Part shown: positions 44,787 to 57,857 of the stretch, piece after piece | Layout of the letters: each line of letters opens with the position of its first letter | How positions within the stretch are numbered: the stretch's first letter is position 1 | Source: Capsicum annuum | Taxonomy: Eukaryota > Streptophyta > Magnoliopsida > Solanales > Solanaceae | Reading direction: 5' to 3' | NCBI RefSeq assembly: GCF_002878395.1 | Contig: NC_061115.1 | Span: 98,839,724 to 98,903,723, forward strand | Length of the DNA: 64,000 nucleotides | Notes under the pieces: generated by a model | The model's database searches: none | What the model was told of the DNA's origin: nothing | The model's input: only the letters and a program-made list of their open reading frames with translations | Translations under genes and position numbers: made by a program

Positions 44787-47724
44787 TGTAACGCCCCAAA
44801 TCTGATACCCAAAACCCTATATGGTGCTCATGACCCAGAAAGACCACAAGCTAACCCATGACTGATATCTGTAATTGAGCACTGAATAATACATTGTAAA
44901 TATGCATAAAATAACTTGTAAGGCCATAAAGTTCAAAACTTAACTAATACTGAATATAATACAATGTCTGTAATGGGGTATAAAAATACCCAAAATTAAA
45001 ATAAACTGTCTGAACACATGTTTTAGTCTAAAAGCCTCTAAACTGTCTGAAACTATGGAGTTGATAGGACATGTCCCCAACTAACTCTGAAATACTGAAA
45101 TAATAAAGCAATAAAATAATTATGCTATCCTTGAATGATGAGGACTCACTACTAGTCTAGCTGCTGAACGTCTGATCTACTAAGGATGCTCGCGAGCTCA
45201 TGCTTATAAACCTATGGTATAAAACACCATAGCGTAAGTGCATCAGTACGTTGAATGTACTAGTATGCAAGTGAGGTAGGATAAATACAAGGGTTTATAT
45301 AGATGAACAATAATAACTGACTGTCTAACATGAACATAAGACTACATGTATGAATGTGTAATTATAACTAAGATCGTGATAATGCTGACTCATGAATTAT
45401 GATAACATGGAATTACTAATATCTGACTACTGATACTAGGATACTGAATGACAGAGTCTATTGAGTACTGAGAAACTGATATCATATTACTGATAAAGGA
45501 ATGACTATTTTTGATAGTTCTAATTATGAAGAACTAGTTTGATTGGCTGTATCTGACAGTCCTAAAACTGAATACTGATAACATGGGTTTCATATAATTA
45601 ATATGCTATTAACTGAGTTCATGATAACATAATTAGTGAGTTTGAATACTGATAATATGAGTGACTGTATCTGACAGTCTTGATACTAGTGGAACTAGCT
45701 GAGTTTTATACTATACTGAGTTGACTGTATCTAACAGTCTTGAATTTAGTAAAACTGAACTGAGTTCTATTACTGAGACTAGATCTGAAACTGAGACTGT
45801 GGGAGGTAATCATCAAACCAACATGCCCTAAAACTGAACTGGTAATGACCAACCTGTAACCCCAGTTAGAAGGGTGTCAGTATCGTTCCATGGGTACAGA
45901 TAAGCTGTGAGGATACCCTCTCTGATAAGGAGCTCTCTCATCTACCCCACCTAGTAGGAAACTTAAATAAGATGTATAGATCCCTAAACACGTAGGGTGC
46001 ATCTCAACCTATACTGGCTACGTAGTTCTGGAATGCAGGGATTGCTACTAAGGATCACACCCTCTACTGGCTGATAGTGTGTGTCCTTATCCCTGAGTTC
46101 ACTCAGTGGCGAATCCTACTCCTAACTGAATATATACTAAACTGATTAAATGAACTGAATTGATACTAATGGTATTATTTATCGGAGCTAAACTAAGTTC
46201 ACTGAGTTCCATTAACTAACGGAATATTACTGAAATCTGAGGAATGATAAAGAGTACTAAGGTTACTTAGATTTCTGGGAATACTGTGGTTATCGAGATT
46301 ACTTAGTACCGATGTTACTGAGACCACTGAAGTCACTGAAGTCACTGAGATTACTGAGTAGGACTAGACTGATACTAAATTTACTGAGTTTTCCTGAGTT
46401 ATAAGACTAACTGAATTCTAAAAAATATGGCTTGACAGAGAGTATCGTGAAAACATGACACTAGCTCTAGGCATACAGCTAAATTATCGGGTACAAGTAC
46501 CCCCAGGAATTGATAGCATGAAACTGACAGGACATGACACTTTTTGAACATATGACCAATATCAAATATTCATAATAAATTACTTTGGGAATTTCTTAAA
46601 GCACGTGATTATCATAGTCTTTTACATGAATGGAATTACATTTAAACAGTTCATACTTTCATCAACCTAATCTCATGGACATTCCCTCAACCATTCATAA
46701 TGCACAAAATATCATGAAACTCATTCTTGGTCATAGGGTAAAGTATGCATTTATCTCTTGGGCCACAATTAAGCTGTAGTGCATAATTTCTATTCTCTTA
46801 AGTATTTTATCAAACACCTAGGATGCATGACTTAGGGTATAGACATGAACATCAAATTAACATAACAAAACTCCATATTTCAACTTAATTTCACATGTTT
46901 TAGACCACATACTAGCATAGGTTCATGAACAACACATAAAGATTCCAACTTGGGAATCATACAACCATAATCACATGATCATAATCAACCCACAACAAAT
47001 TATTCATAATACAAGATTTAAAACTTGATTCTTAGGCTTCATGGATGAAAGGAATCCATGAGTGAACACTATGCATACTTTAGTTCTTGATTCTACGAAG
47101 ATTGATGGAAAGATTGTTGAATTTAAGTCTTGGATTTGAATTCCCAATTGAAAACCCTAGCTTGTTCTTGAGAGAAACTTGAGAGAAACAATATATTTTC
47201 GGTGTATTATGGCTGAATCACGTGTTATTAGGTATATATAGGGGTGAGAAATTGACCATTTTAACCCTTGGATGTGTATTTTAATTATGTGAAAGTTTCC
47301 CAATTTGGACCCCTGGCGCAACGCGGTGCTATCGCGCCGTGTCTCTAGAAAGTGACAAATAAGAAATTGCACGGTGGTATGACGCGGAAGCTATCACGTT
47401 CCCACTTTGTTTACAACCTGGAAGTTTTCCATGATGCGTCACTATCATAGAGCAACACTGGAAATAGACATTTTCTATTTAAGCTGTCTCCGTGATGCGC
47501 TGATGGCTTTGGTGATACACTGTCTTACTAAAAATGCTCTAACTCTTCGCTTGGGTGTTAGATTTGGGAAAATTTGATATCGATGGGAAGCTTATTAAAT
47601 TTCTCACATGATAAAAAGTGAAAATATTGAAAATACCATATGTGTAAAAGTGGATTCATCTTTGAAACAAGTCTTTAACATTTCAGGAATGATTTTAAGC
47701 TAGGTAGAAGTACGGGGTATTTCA
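44787..47724 (-). repeat. 3' LTR of the LARD
   Basis: Minus-strand start TGAAATACCCCGTACTTC at 47724, end GGGGCGTTACA at 44787. It matches 50696-53606 along its whole length with scattered changes and small indels. A minus-strand TATATATA at 47233-47240 marks the likely promoter. Confidence 0.9.
47233..47240 (-). promoter_or_regulatory. TATA box in the 3' LTR of the LARD
   Basis: TATATATA lies about 490 bases into the LTR on the minus strand, followed by a long untranslated leader. The 5' LTR has the changed form TATATGTA at 53119-53126. Confidence 0.5.
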
Positions 47725-47725
47725 A

Positions 47726-47741
47726 TATCTCCCCTTGGAAA
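47726..47741 (-). other. polypurine tract of the LARD
   Basis: On the minus strand TTTCCAAGGGGAGATAT directly precedes the 3' LTR. The same context (GATGAATATTTCCAAGGG) precedes the 3' LTR of element C at 61268-61285. Confidence 0.8.
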
Positions 47742-50673
47742 TATTCATCCTTGAATAAGTCTGATTTATATGAGAGAAATGATAAGCTAAAGTACATACA
47801 AAACATGAACAACTGAAACATGACTACCTTACTGTCATTACTATGATTCATACTGAGCATGCATATCTGATGCATGATTTTATGATTGAGCTGATACATG
47901 AATGCATGACTGAGAGTATCGAAAAACTGATCATGCATATCTGATGTGTGAATACATGACTGAGCTGACATATGAACATGCGACTAAACATGTAAGGGTA
48001 ATGATACCAAGTTTGAAATAAAAAATGAGCATAGAACTGAATACCACATTTGTAACTGAAACCTGAACATGAAACTAGATAAGCTTAAGAAATTCTATTA
48101 CCTTGGGTTGAGTCTAAGTTTAATTACTAAATATGCATGAGCGGAAACATGAGAACGTAACTGGATCTGGAATGTGATATATGAGCTGAATATCATGATC
48201 TGAACTAAGTACCTTAAATATGTGGCATACGACTGAGATTGGATCTAGAGGGTCAACCTATGGGTACCCACTACTCTAAACTGGATTCATTACAAGAAGA
48301 GAGAGACATGTTTATGTCATGAAAATTTTGAGGAATTACAATGTATCTCCCCTTTGGGACACTAGGTCCCTAGAAGAATACTGACTTGACTGTGATACTA
48401 AGAAAAACTGGGATGATGCAAGGGCACTAATGAACTGAATATCTGGGATATGAAACTAAGGCATGATACATGGACCAAGTTGAACACGAAACTACCTAGT
48501 TGGTCCATCTTAGAATGATCATATTCATGAGATTCCAAATAGTATGATTAGGTGGAAAGATGGGGAAACCACACCATCTGAACTTGTCTGTTCTGATTAC
48601 TAAACTAAAATACTGGATTTATGGACTACTCATGCTAAAAACTTATACTCAATCAGAGCATTTTATGACACTCTTTCTATAGAGTTCTAATGTCTGTAGA
48701 GTGAAAGCGAATCTTAGCCTGCTCTGAGTAGGACATCTGAATGGGAGATCGCTACATGGATGGGGTTCTTGTATTAGGAGGCAAGGCCTATGAAAAATCA
48801 TCTAAGATAAAGTGACCAAACCTTATGAACTGTAACTGAGACTGCTAAAAAGGTTCACATGGTGTTGAGCATGAATGCGTAAATAAACTAATTTATCTGA
48901 TTAACTGAATGACTTATAGATGAATGCTGACATATAAGACTAAATTGTATTTAGTCTGAACGAGTAACCTGAGGCTGTAGATTATTATGCATAGGATGTA
49001 AGGACTAACTGAGTGATATAAGGTGACAGGGCATGGATTTATGAAAATTGTATTACTTGAAATTGCGAGACCAAGCGTATGACATTATTTAAAAATAGTC
49101 CATAACTGAGGTACTGAAATACTAATAACTGAGTAACTAATAGCTATATGCTATGGTCGAGTAATCCTGAAAGTGAATGAAGTTTCTGATCTGGCTGAAC
49201 TAGGACTGGGACTGGGACTGAGATTATAGCCAAGACAGTAATTGAGACTATAACCATAACTAAGTATGTAACTGGGACTGAATGCTGGTTTTCTATAATG
49301 GAGGTTTAGACTGGTACGGGAGCACTAAATTCTAATGGCTAAATAACTGATAGCTGAAAACATAGTTCTATAGGACTATCTGACTTCTTTACTGGATACT
49401 GACTACTAAATAATGTTGTAACTGAGGCCTGCATAACGGAACATTAACACTATAAATTCACCAAGGTATCTAAATTGAGAGTATATATGACATAATCTGA
49501 GTTTTACTGAACCCTAAGAGTAAAGTCACAAATCGTATGGGCTAAGCATACTATAAAGAATGACATGAGTGCATGAGTCATGAGCTACATGACCTGAGTT
49601 TGGAATTTTCTACATTCGTGGGATATGATTTGTATTACTAAGGGGAATAGAAATGAACTACTTATGCTGGGAAACTAGAATCGTACATGATTCTATGGAA
49701 AACGTGTGAATATAAGCTGTGTTCATGGAACTGAGATGTGAAACATGCGTAGGAATCATGTCGACTAAAGTACCAAAATTTACATTGAGATAAGTATGGG
49801 TCGGGAATCATCTTCCCTTACTGCTTTTCTATACGTACTGGCACTACTACTGGAATCCAAGAGCCTGAATTGGTCACTTGATCTATCATCTCCCCCTTGG
49901 TGTTAAGGTATCATCATAATTCTGTGAATACTTTACTAAACTCTGAACTGAACTGCAATCATTATCACATACTTATACTCTGTTTGACACATGCTTGCCT
50001 TACTAAACATATCATCTGATTTTGTTTTTTCATGTACTACTAATATTGCATCTCCTAATTCACATCCACACATTCATACTTAATTTTAGATCAATAATCT
50101 TAAATTCTTGCTTGCACTGTTCAATCCTACTGGTCTACCTTGGTACAACTATCCCCATGAATTCATAATCTGCTTAATTTGGATAATGTTATCCCAACTC
50201 TACTATAGCTAAACTCCTGGGTTCATGTTTCTAACTCTAGGTCATAAACTATCATAGGATCTTGAGAAGGGATTTGATGGCAATCTAATTTTGGGTTTGC
50301 AAATAAGTTCTCATGATCATGAATAAGATCCATATAACTTTGGAACATAACGAAACTGATGGGATACATTTGAGCCTATGGGCAATCCCATAATTATCTG
50401 CGGGGACTTTCTGAAAAAGACCTACGCCTAAGACCTTGAGCTTTACTATTTTTGTTACCTTGAAAGTAAGGTAGAGTTAACATGAGTGGAGAATAATGAG
50501 AACCTACATGAATTTCTTAGAGAACCTTTCTATAGCATGATCCAAAACATGAAAGAAGGGAAATAGTTCCTAAAATATCTCATAGCCTCCTGCACATAAG
50601 TGTGATGCACAACACACCCATGTACAAGACTCTACTAGATGCAGCTTTTCAGACTTTCTGGGATACTATTGAA
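47742..50673 (-). other. non-coding interior of the LARD
   Basis: Nearly 3 kb without a frame that resembles a protein. The first part after the primer site resembles gypsy leaders (GGCTATGAGATATTTTAGGA near 50580 on the minus strand). The remainder is dominated by short CTGA-rich motifs like those in the LTRs. Confidence 0.8.
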
Positions 50674-50692
50674 CCTTAGGCTCTAATACCAA
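50674..50692 (-). other. primer binding site of the LARD
   Basis: On the minus strand TTGGTATTAGAGCCTAAGG follows the 5' LTR by three bases and matches the initiator tRNA-Met complement except for one base in the core. Confidence 0.85.
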
Positions 50693-50695
50693 GTT

Positions 50696-53606
50696 TGTAA
50701 CTCCCCAAATCTGGTACCCGAAATACAACACGGTGCTCATAACCCTGAAGGACCACAAGCTAACCTATGATCGATATCTGTAATTGAGCAATGAATAATA
50801 CATTATAAATATGCATAAAATAAGTTATAAGGCCATAAGGTTCAAAACTGAACTAATACTTAATATAATACAATGTCTATAATGGGGTATAAAAATACCC
50901 AAAACTAAAATAAACTATCTGAACACATGCTGTAGTTTGAAATCCTCTAAACTATTTGAAAACTATGGAGTTGATGGGACATGTCCCCAACTAACTCTGA
51001 ACTACTATAATAATAAAGTAATAAAAGAATTATGCTATTCTTGAATGATAAGAACTCACTGCTAGTCTGGCTGCTGAATGTCTGATCTACTAAGGATGCT
51101 CGAGAGATCGTGCTTCTAAACCTATGGTACAAAACACCATAGTGCAAATGTGTCAGTACGTTGAATGTACTGGTATGCAAGTGAGGTAGGATAAATGCAA
51201 GAGTTCATATGCATGAACAATAATAACTGATAGTATAACATGAATATGAGAATACATGTATGAATACATAACTATAATTGAGATTGTGATAATGCTGACT
51301 CATGAATTCTGATAACGTGGATTTACTCATATCTAAGTACTGATATTAGATACTGAATGACGGAGTCCATTGAGTAATGAGGAACTGATATCATATTTCT
51401 TATAAAGGAATTATTATTTCTGACAATTCTGATTATGAAGAACTAGTCTGATTGACTGTATCTGACAGTCCTGAAACTAAATACTGATAACATGGGTTTC
51501 ATATTATTAATATACTATTAACTAAGTTTGATATAACATGATTAATGAGTCTGAATACTGACAACATGAGTGACTGTATCTGACAGTCCTGATACCGGTG
51601 GAACTAGCTGAGTTTTGTACTGTACAGAGTTGACTGTATCTGATTGTCCTGAATTCTATAGAACTGAACTGAGTTCTATTAGTGAGACTAGATCTGAAAC
51701 TAAGACTGTGGGAGGTAATCATCAAATCGACATGCCCCAAAACTGAATTAGTGAGGTCCAACCTATAACCCTAGCTGGAAGGGTTTTAGTACCGTGCCAT
51801 GGGTTAAGAGAAGCTGTGAGTATACCCTCTTTTATAGGGAGCTCTTCTATCAACCTCTCTTAGTAAGAAAATTAAATGAGATTTATAAGTCTCTAAACGA
51901 ATAGGGTGTATCTCAACCTATGCTAGCTATATAGTTCTGGAATACAGAGATTGCTACTAAGGATTACACCCTCTACTGGATGACAGTGTATGTCCTCATC
52001 CCTGGGTTCACTCGGTGTTGAATCCTACTCTCAACTGAATACACATTGAACTGAACTAATACTAATGATATTATTTAGCGGAGCTAAACTGAATTCACTG
52101 AGTTCTGTTGACTGACAAAATGCTACTGAGATCTGAGGAATGACGAAGAGTATTGACGTTACTGAGATTTCTGGGAATACTGAGGTTACCGAGATTACTG
52201 AGTACCAATATTACTGAGACCAATGAGGTCACTGAGATTATGGAGTAGGACTAGACTGATACTGAATTTACTGAGTTTTCCTGAGTCACGAGACTGACTG
52301 AATTCTAAGGATCATGGCTTAACTGAGAGTATAATTAAAACATGACACTGGCTCTAGGCACACAGCTAAATTGTCGGGTAAAAGTACTCCCAGGACATGA
52401 TAGCATGAAACTGATAGGACATGACACTTCTTGAATATATGACCAATATCAACAATTTATAATACGTTAATTTGGGGTTTTAATGAAGCACATGGTTATC
52501 ATAGTCTTGTACATGAATTGAATTGCATATAAATATGTCATAATTTTATCAACCTAATCTCATGGACATTCCCTCAACCATTTATAATGCACATAATATC
52601 ATGGAAGTCATTCTTGGTCATAAAGTAAAGCATGCATTTTTCTCTTGGGCCACAATTAAGCTCTAATGCATAATTTATATTCTCTGAAGCATTTTATCAA
52701 ATGCCTAGGATGTATGACTTAGGGAATAGGCATGACCATCAAATTAATAGAACAAAACTCCATATTTCAACATAATTTCATATGTTTCAGACCATATACT
52801 AGCATAGGTTCATGAATAACACATAAAGATTCCAACTTAGGAATCTTACAACCATAATCACATGAATATAATCAACCCACAACAAAATATTCACAATACA
52901 AGATTTAAAACTTGATTTCTGGGCTTCATGGATGAAAGGAATCCATGAATGAACACTGTGCATACCTTAGTTCTTGATTCTATAAAGATTGATGGAAAAA
53001 TCTTGAATTTGAGTCTTGGATTTGAATCCCTAATTAAAAACCCTAGCTTGTTCTTGAGAGAAACTTAAGAGAAACAATATATTTAAGATGAATTATGGCT
53101 GAATCACGTGTTATTGGGTACATATAGGGGTGATAAATTGACCCTTTTAACCCTTGGACACGTATTTTAATTCTATGAAAATTTCCCAATTTAGACCCCT
53201 GCTGCGATGCGGTGCTATCATGCCGTGTCTCTGGAAAGTGACAAATGGGAAATTTCATGGTGGCGCGACACGGAGCTATTACGTTGCCACTTTTTTTGTT
53301 ACCTAGAAGTTTGGAGCGATGAGCCACTATCACGGAGCAATACTGGAAATAGATAATTGCCATTTAATTTGTCTCCGCGATGCGCTGATGGCTCAGGTGA
53401 TACAGTATCTCACTGAAATGGCTCTAACTCTTCACCCGGGTGTCGGATTTGGGAAAATTTTATATCGATGGGAAGCTTATTAAATTTCAACATGATAAAA
53501 AGTGAAAATCTTGAAAATACTACATGTATAAAATTGGATTCATCTTTGAAACGTCTTTAACATTTCTAGGATGATTTTAAGCTAGGTAGAAGTACGGGGT
53601 ATTACA
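50696..53606 (-). repeat. 5' LTR of the LARD
   Basis: Minus-strand start TGTAATACCCCG at 53606, end GGGGAGTTACA at 50696. Same family as 44787-47724. Contains repeated ACTGAGATTACTGAG-type runs near 52150-52270. Confidence 0.9.
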
Positions 53607-55163
53607 CCTTTAGAACATACCTATGATAATGCTTTTACTATACTATTGGAATTTTTATGGAACTATTGCATGGTATGGTATGGTAATGGAACCTTAAATA
53701 TCATAAATAATTTAAATAGTTTGGAATAGATTATTGGAATCGCTTGTGGCTATGGTTATGGTTATTAAACTTTCTTGTGGGGTACAAGGGAATCCCCTAA
53801 GTAAACATATTACTGAACAACTTGTGGGGTACAGGGATTCCCCCAAGCAAACTTAATAATAGAACACTTATGGGGTACATGTGTTCCCTAAAGTTAACTC
53901 GATAATGTAATCTATGGGTACATGGGAATCCCTATTCCATAAAAAAGTTTGCTAAGGACATTGTTTACAAGCTATAGTCGGTATGATGATACCACATCTT
54001 ATACCCTTGGTTATAAATGATGGAATAATGGTTTGGTTGGTTGGAAATGGTTTTAATTGGGCAATAATGGTAGGGTATGATAGCTAATTATAAAGGTGTG
54101 AGTGCAACAGATGGATACTGAAATCTCATGTTTATCGACTTGAGGGGTTAGTCATAGTGACCATATATAATACTATAAGGTACATAGGAATCCTCTAAGT
54201 ATACTGTATATATTTATCATGTAGAGCGAAGGGTTCTTAGGAATCTTTCACTTTTATTATATCTTTGGTTCATGAGGCTACACGCATCGAGGCCCATTAA
54301 GGAGTTTACACTTGACCCATATAGCCCGTGGGTTAATCTAGGACGGTTAAGCTACATATACCCAGGTTAATAGTTTAAAGGTATGTTAAACCTGGTTCCC
54401 TTTCCTGGTATGGTTATATATGTGTGTGTGTATGTGAGCAGTTTGTATGCATATGGTTGTTTTACTGGACGACATTATTTTATCCTTATCCTGATTACTT
54501 GCTAGTGTTCACCCACTAACCCATCCTTAGGTGGTTTTATCCCCATGCAATGTCGGAACTGGATATTCTACTCCTTCTTCATCAAGATTAGATCTCGAGA
54601 TCAGCTCAGTTGGACTGAAGTAGTGCACTTCTATATTTCAGAAGGCTCTATTTCATATCATGGACATATTTACTTTGGTTATTTTAGGGATAATGGTTTT
54701 GGCTATGGTTTGGGGCATGTCCCAACCAGATATTGGTTTTTTTTGGTTAGAGGCTTTTGTGGAACTACTATGGGTTGGTATGGGTGGGATCGATAGTGGT
54801 GGCAGCCGTAGTATTGGTATTGGTATTAGGGCTGATACCGATTGACTAAATTTCTCACTGTTCCATCCTTTTAAACTATGTTATGGACAGAAAATGGGTT
54901 ATTGTTTTGATTTTAGGCTTATGGTTTTGGTGTTTTATAGTTATCGATTTAGTTTTTGACGGTTAGGCTTTTTTGGGTAGATCATGATTATAGACCTATC
55001 CTAGAGTCTAGATTTGTGCAAATACACACTTTCTTGTTATATGTTCGGAATTCATTAGACTAAGGGAATATGCTACATAGTTAGGTTGGGTATCGAGGTT
55101 GTTTTCGGTCCTGGTTGGACTTGATATGCCTATTATGACAAGGCCCCTGGCTGAGTCATGTCA
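53607..55163 (+). repeat. 5' LTR fragment of gypsy element B (family A/B/G)
   Basis: Matches the LTR of element A from about 2600 to its end, and ends TCATGTCA directly before a primer binding site. The first third is missing because the LARD ends at 53606. It contains a minisatellite at 53770-53935. Confidence 0.88.
53770..53935. repeat. minisatellite in LTR of B (about 50-bp unit)
   Basis: Four imperfect units, each with (C)TTGTGGGGTACA-GGGAATCCCC-AAG-AAACTTA, starting near 53773, 53822, 53870 and 53915. The related LTR of G shows about three (38085-38260, reverse) and that of A one or two (2725-2800). Confidence 0.8.
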
Positions 55164-55166
55164 AGT

Positions 55167-55180
55167 TGGTATCAGAGCTT
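55167..55180 (+). other. primer binding site of element B
   Basis: TGGTATCAGAGCTTTAGG starts four bases after the LTR end and matches the initiator tRNA-Met complement over twelve bases. Confidence 0.88.
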
Positions 55181-55389
55181 TAGGTTCATGGTTAATTAGG
55201 AGTCCACAAAGCCATGTCAAGTCCAGTCTCTTTTAAGGGTGTGTACATGCCACACTCATAAATAAGAGGCTATAAGACATTAGGAACTTTTCACTTTCAT
55301 GGTATTCTATTTTCAATCTTAGAGTCTAAGTCCTGTAGTCTTTTGTAATCCGAGTGTGTTTGATTTTCAGATCATACCTTGGCAATCTG

Positions 55390-56520
55390 AGATGCAAGGT
55401 AGTTTTTTATCTCGACTGGGGATGATTTTAAAAGGACACGTATTACTTAGGGGATCCATACTCGGTCTAGGGGCCCTGTCCCTAATATTTTTAGAGTTTC
55501 ACTAGTTGCTACTAGTCCTCCTCTGGGTGAGGTAACAAATGCATAATTTTGTCATTTGATTCATGTTATTGGTTAGTTGGTTGCTGCTCAGGCTGGGCGA
55601 GATGCATCTGGTGTTTTATCTTCTGAGGCCATAAGGGTTTGCCAATTTATGAAGATGAATCCTCTAACTTTTACTAGTGTGAAGGTGTAGGAGGATCCTC
55701 TGGGTTTCTTGAATAAAATAGAGAAATTTTTAGGGTAATGTAGGCCATTAATGTAGAAGGGGTGAATTTTGTAGCTTTCCAGCTTAATGATGTGGCGTAC
55801 TAATGGTATAAGGAGTGAGATAAGGTGAGAGGTGATGTTAATGAGTCTACTTTATAGGAGACTTTCTCTAATACTTTTTTAGATTGATTCTTTACTCAGG
55901 AGTTAAGGGAAGCAAAGGCAGAGGAATTTGTTAATTTGAGATAAGGGAAAATGTTGGTCAAGGAATATGCCTTGAAATTTCATCAATTGTAAACGTATGC
56001 TTTGGAATTATTCTCTAATATAAGGGCAAGGATGAGAAAGTTTGCTTCTGGACTATCTCAAGATTTGATCCTTGAAAGTAAAGACTGTGTTTCTAATTAA
56101 GGATATAGATATATCTAGGTTGGTAGTTTATATGTAATAGGTAGAGAAAGAAAAGAGAAAGCAGGATGAATTTAGGGAAAGGTAGAGTCAGAGGTTTAGG
56201 TCTTCTAAATAAGGTGGCAGGAAATATCAAGGTGGTCGGGATAGTGGTAAGTGGCCAAGGAAGAAGTTGGGGAGTTTTGGTTCCTTTTCTATAGCTAGTA
56301 CTCCTTACCCAAAGTCTTTGAGCGATAGGCGTCAGTAGGGTGGTGATAATTTCCAAGCAAAGAGTGCCCAATCTTAGGAAAATGAGGCATAGTTAGCTTT
56401 ATCGTGTCCTTCTTGTTAGTTTTATGGTAGGTTGTATAGGAGTTTCTATGATGAAAGGAGGGATAGGTGTTTCAAATATGGCCATCTAGGCTATATGCTT
56501 AGAAATTATCCAGTTGGTAA
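55390..56520 (+). pseudogene. gag of gypsy element B
   Basis: Reading across broken frames: QFMKMNPLTFTSVKV (about 55640), EDPLGFLNKIEKFLG, QELREAKAEEFVNLR (about 55897), VKEYALKFHQL (about 55957), FSNIRARMRKFASGLSQDL (about 56010), which are Tekay-type capsid blocks. The knuckle region (about 56460-56510) reads DRCFKYGHLGYMLRNYP; two of three knuckle cysteines are Tyr, so zinc binding is lost. Numerous stops. Confidence 0.82.
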
Positions 56521-56599
56521 GGGTGCTTTGGGAGTGAGTAAGGCTCTGGTTGCTTCATCTTTTTCTCCTACACCAAAGGGTAGTGCTTCTGCATCTATT

Positions 56600-57060
56600 T
56601 TTGCTTCTGGTACCAACGCTGGTTGGATTAGGTTGTATGCTTTTGCTACTCGACAGAAATATAAGGCATCACCTGATGTTGTGACTTGTATATTACAACT
56701 CTTTTCTCGTAATATGTATTGCTTTCTTGATCTAAGGTCCACTCTTTCTTATGTCACCCTATTTATGGCTGTGTATTTTTCTTTTTATCCAAAGATTAGT
56801 TTAGATCCTTTTTCTATATTTCACCCCAGTAGGAGACTCTGTGCTTTCAAAAAAGATTCTATAGGGGGTGTGTGGCATCTGTTGGTAGTAGGTAAACTTT
56901 GGTGGATTTGTTTGAACTTTATATGGTGGATTTTGATGTTATTCTAGGAATAGATTGGTTATAATCTTGTTACACATCCTTAGATTGTCAGACCCATAAG
57001 GCTGTCTTTAGGTTCCCTAGTGAACCGATTATTGAGTTAGAGGTTCGTTCCCTAGCTTCT
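56600..57060 (+). pseudogene. protease region of element B
   Basis: In the open frame 56432-56947 the segment CFLDLRSTLSYVT (about 56720-56760) corresponds to the retropepsin active-site strand, with D-L-R-S instead of D-S-G. Further along, after a frame change, VDFDVILGIDWL-type sequence occurs near 56928-56960. The enzyme would be inactive. Confidence 0.72.
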
Positions 57061-57857
57061 AGGGGGAGGTTCATTTCTTATCTTAGAGCTCAGAGGTTAA
57101 TCTCAAAAGGGTGTCTCTATTATTTGGTCCAGGTTAAGGATTCTAAATTGGAAGGTCCTTCTTTTTATTCGGTTTCGGTGGTACATGAGTTTCCTGAAGT
57201 CATTTTAGATGATCTTCCTAGTGTTCCTCCATATAAGGAGATCGAACTTGTTATTGAGTTGGTTTTGGACACTCATCCAATATCTATTCCTCCTTATAGA
57301 ATGGCTCCAGCTGAGTAGAGAGAACTCAAGGAACAACTTAAGGATATTTTGGATAAGGGTTTTGTCCATCCAAGTGTATCCCTGTAGGTGCACCAGTTTT
57401 ATTCATATGTAAGAAAGATGGTTTCCTTCGTATGTGCATTAACTATAGACAATTGAATAAGGTGATATTTAAGAATAAGTATCCTCTCCCAAGGATAGAT
57501 GAATTGTTTGATTAGTTCCAGGGTGCCAAATTCTTTTCTACTATAGATCTTCGGTCTGAGTATCATCAATTTAAGATTAAGGCAGTGGATATACCTAAGA
57601 TGGCTATTCATACTTATTATGGGCACTTTGATTTAATGGTTATGTTATTCGGGTTGACTAATACCTGACGATATTTATAGATCTGACCAACAGGGTTTTC
57701 AAGAAGTTTTGGATCTTTTCGTTATTGTGTTCATTGATGACATCTTGGTGTATTCTAAAAATGAGGTGGATCATGCCAATCAACCCCGTGTGGTTTTGCA
57801 GACCTTGAATGACCAACAGTTATATGCTAAATTCTCCAAGTGCGAGTTGTGGTTAAA
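57061..57857 (+). pseudogene. reverse transcriptase of element B, truncated
   Basis: Blocks in order: HEFPEVILDDLPSVPPYKEI (about 57187), DTHPISIPPYRMAPAE (to 57318), then after shifts a catalytic box [13 protein letters not shown] (about 57728-57767) with both aspartates kept, and [15 protein letters not shown]. The frame ends at about 57857 in the RT thumb, where element C begins in the middle of its protease. Confidence 0.85.

Larger units (their letters stand above)
44787..53606 (-). mobile_element. LARD-type non-autonomous LTR retrotransposon
   Basis: Two direct LTRs of 2.9 kb (44787-47724 and 50696-53606) flank 2971 bases without coding capacity. On the minus strand a primer binding site follows the 5' LTR and a polypurine tract precedes the 3' LTR. 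Ends are TGTAATACCCCG and GGGGCGTTACA. No gag or pol domain can be found in any frame of the interior. Large LTRs around a long non-coding interior are the definition of LARDs. The ends and priming sites match the gypsy elements C and F. Confidence 0.88.

Noticed and set aside
45800..46100. GC-richer text blocks in the LARD LTR as a captured gene fragment
   Set aside because: The same blocks occur in all three LTR copies and carry no open frame, so they are part of the LTR itself.
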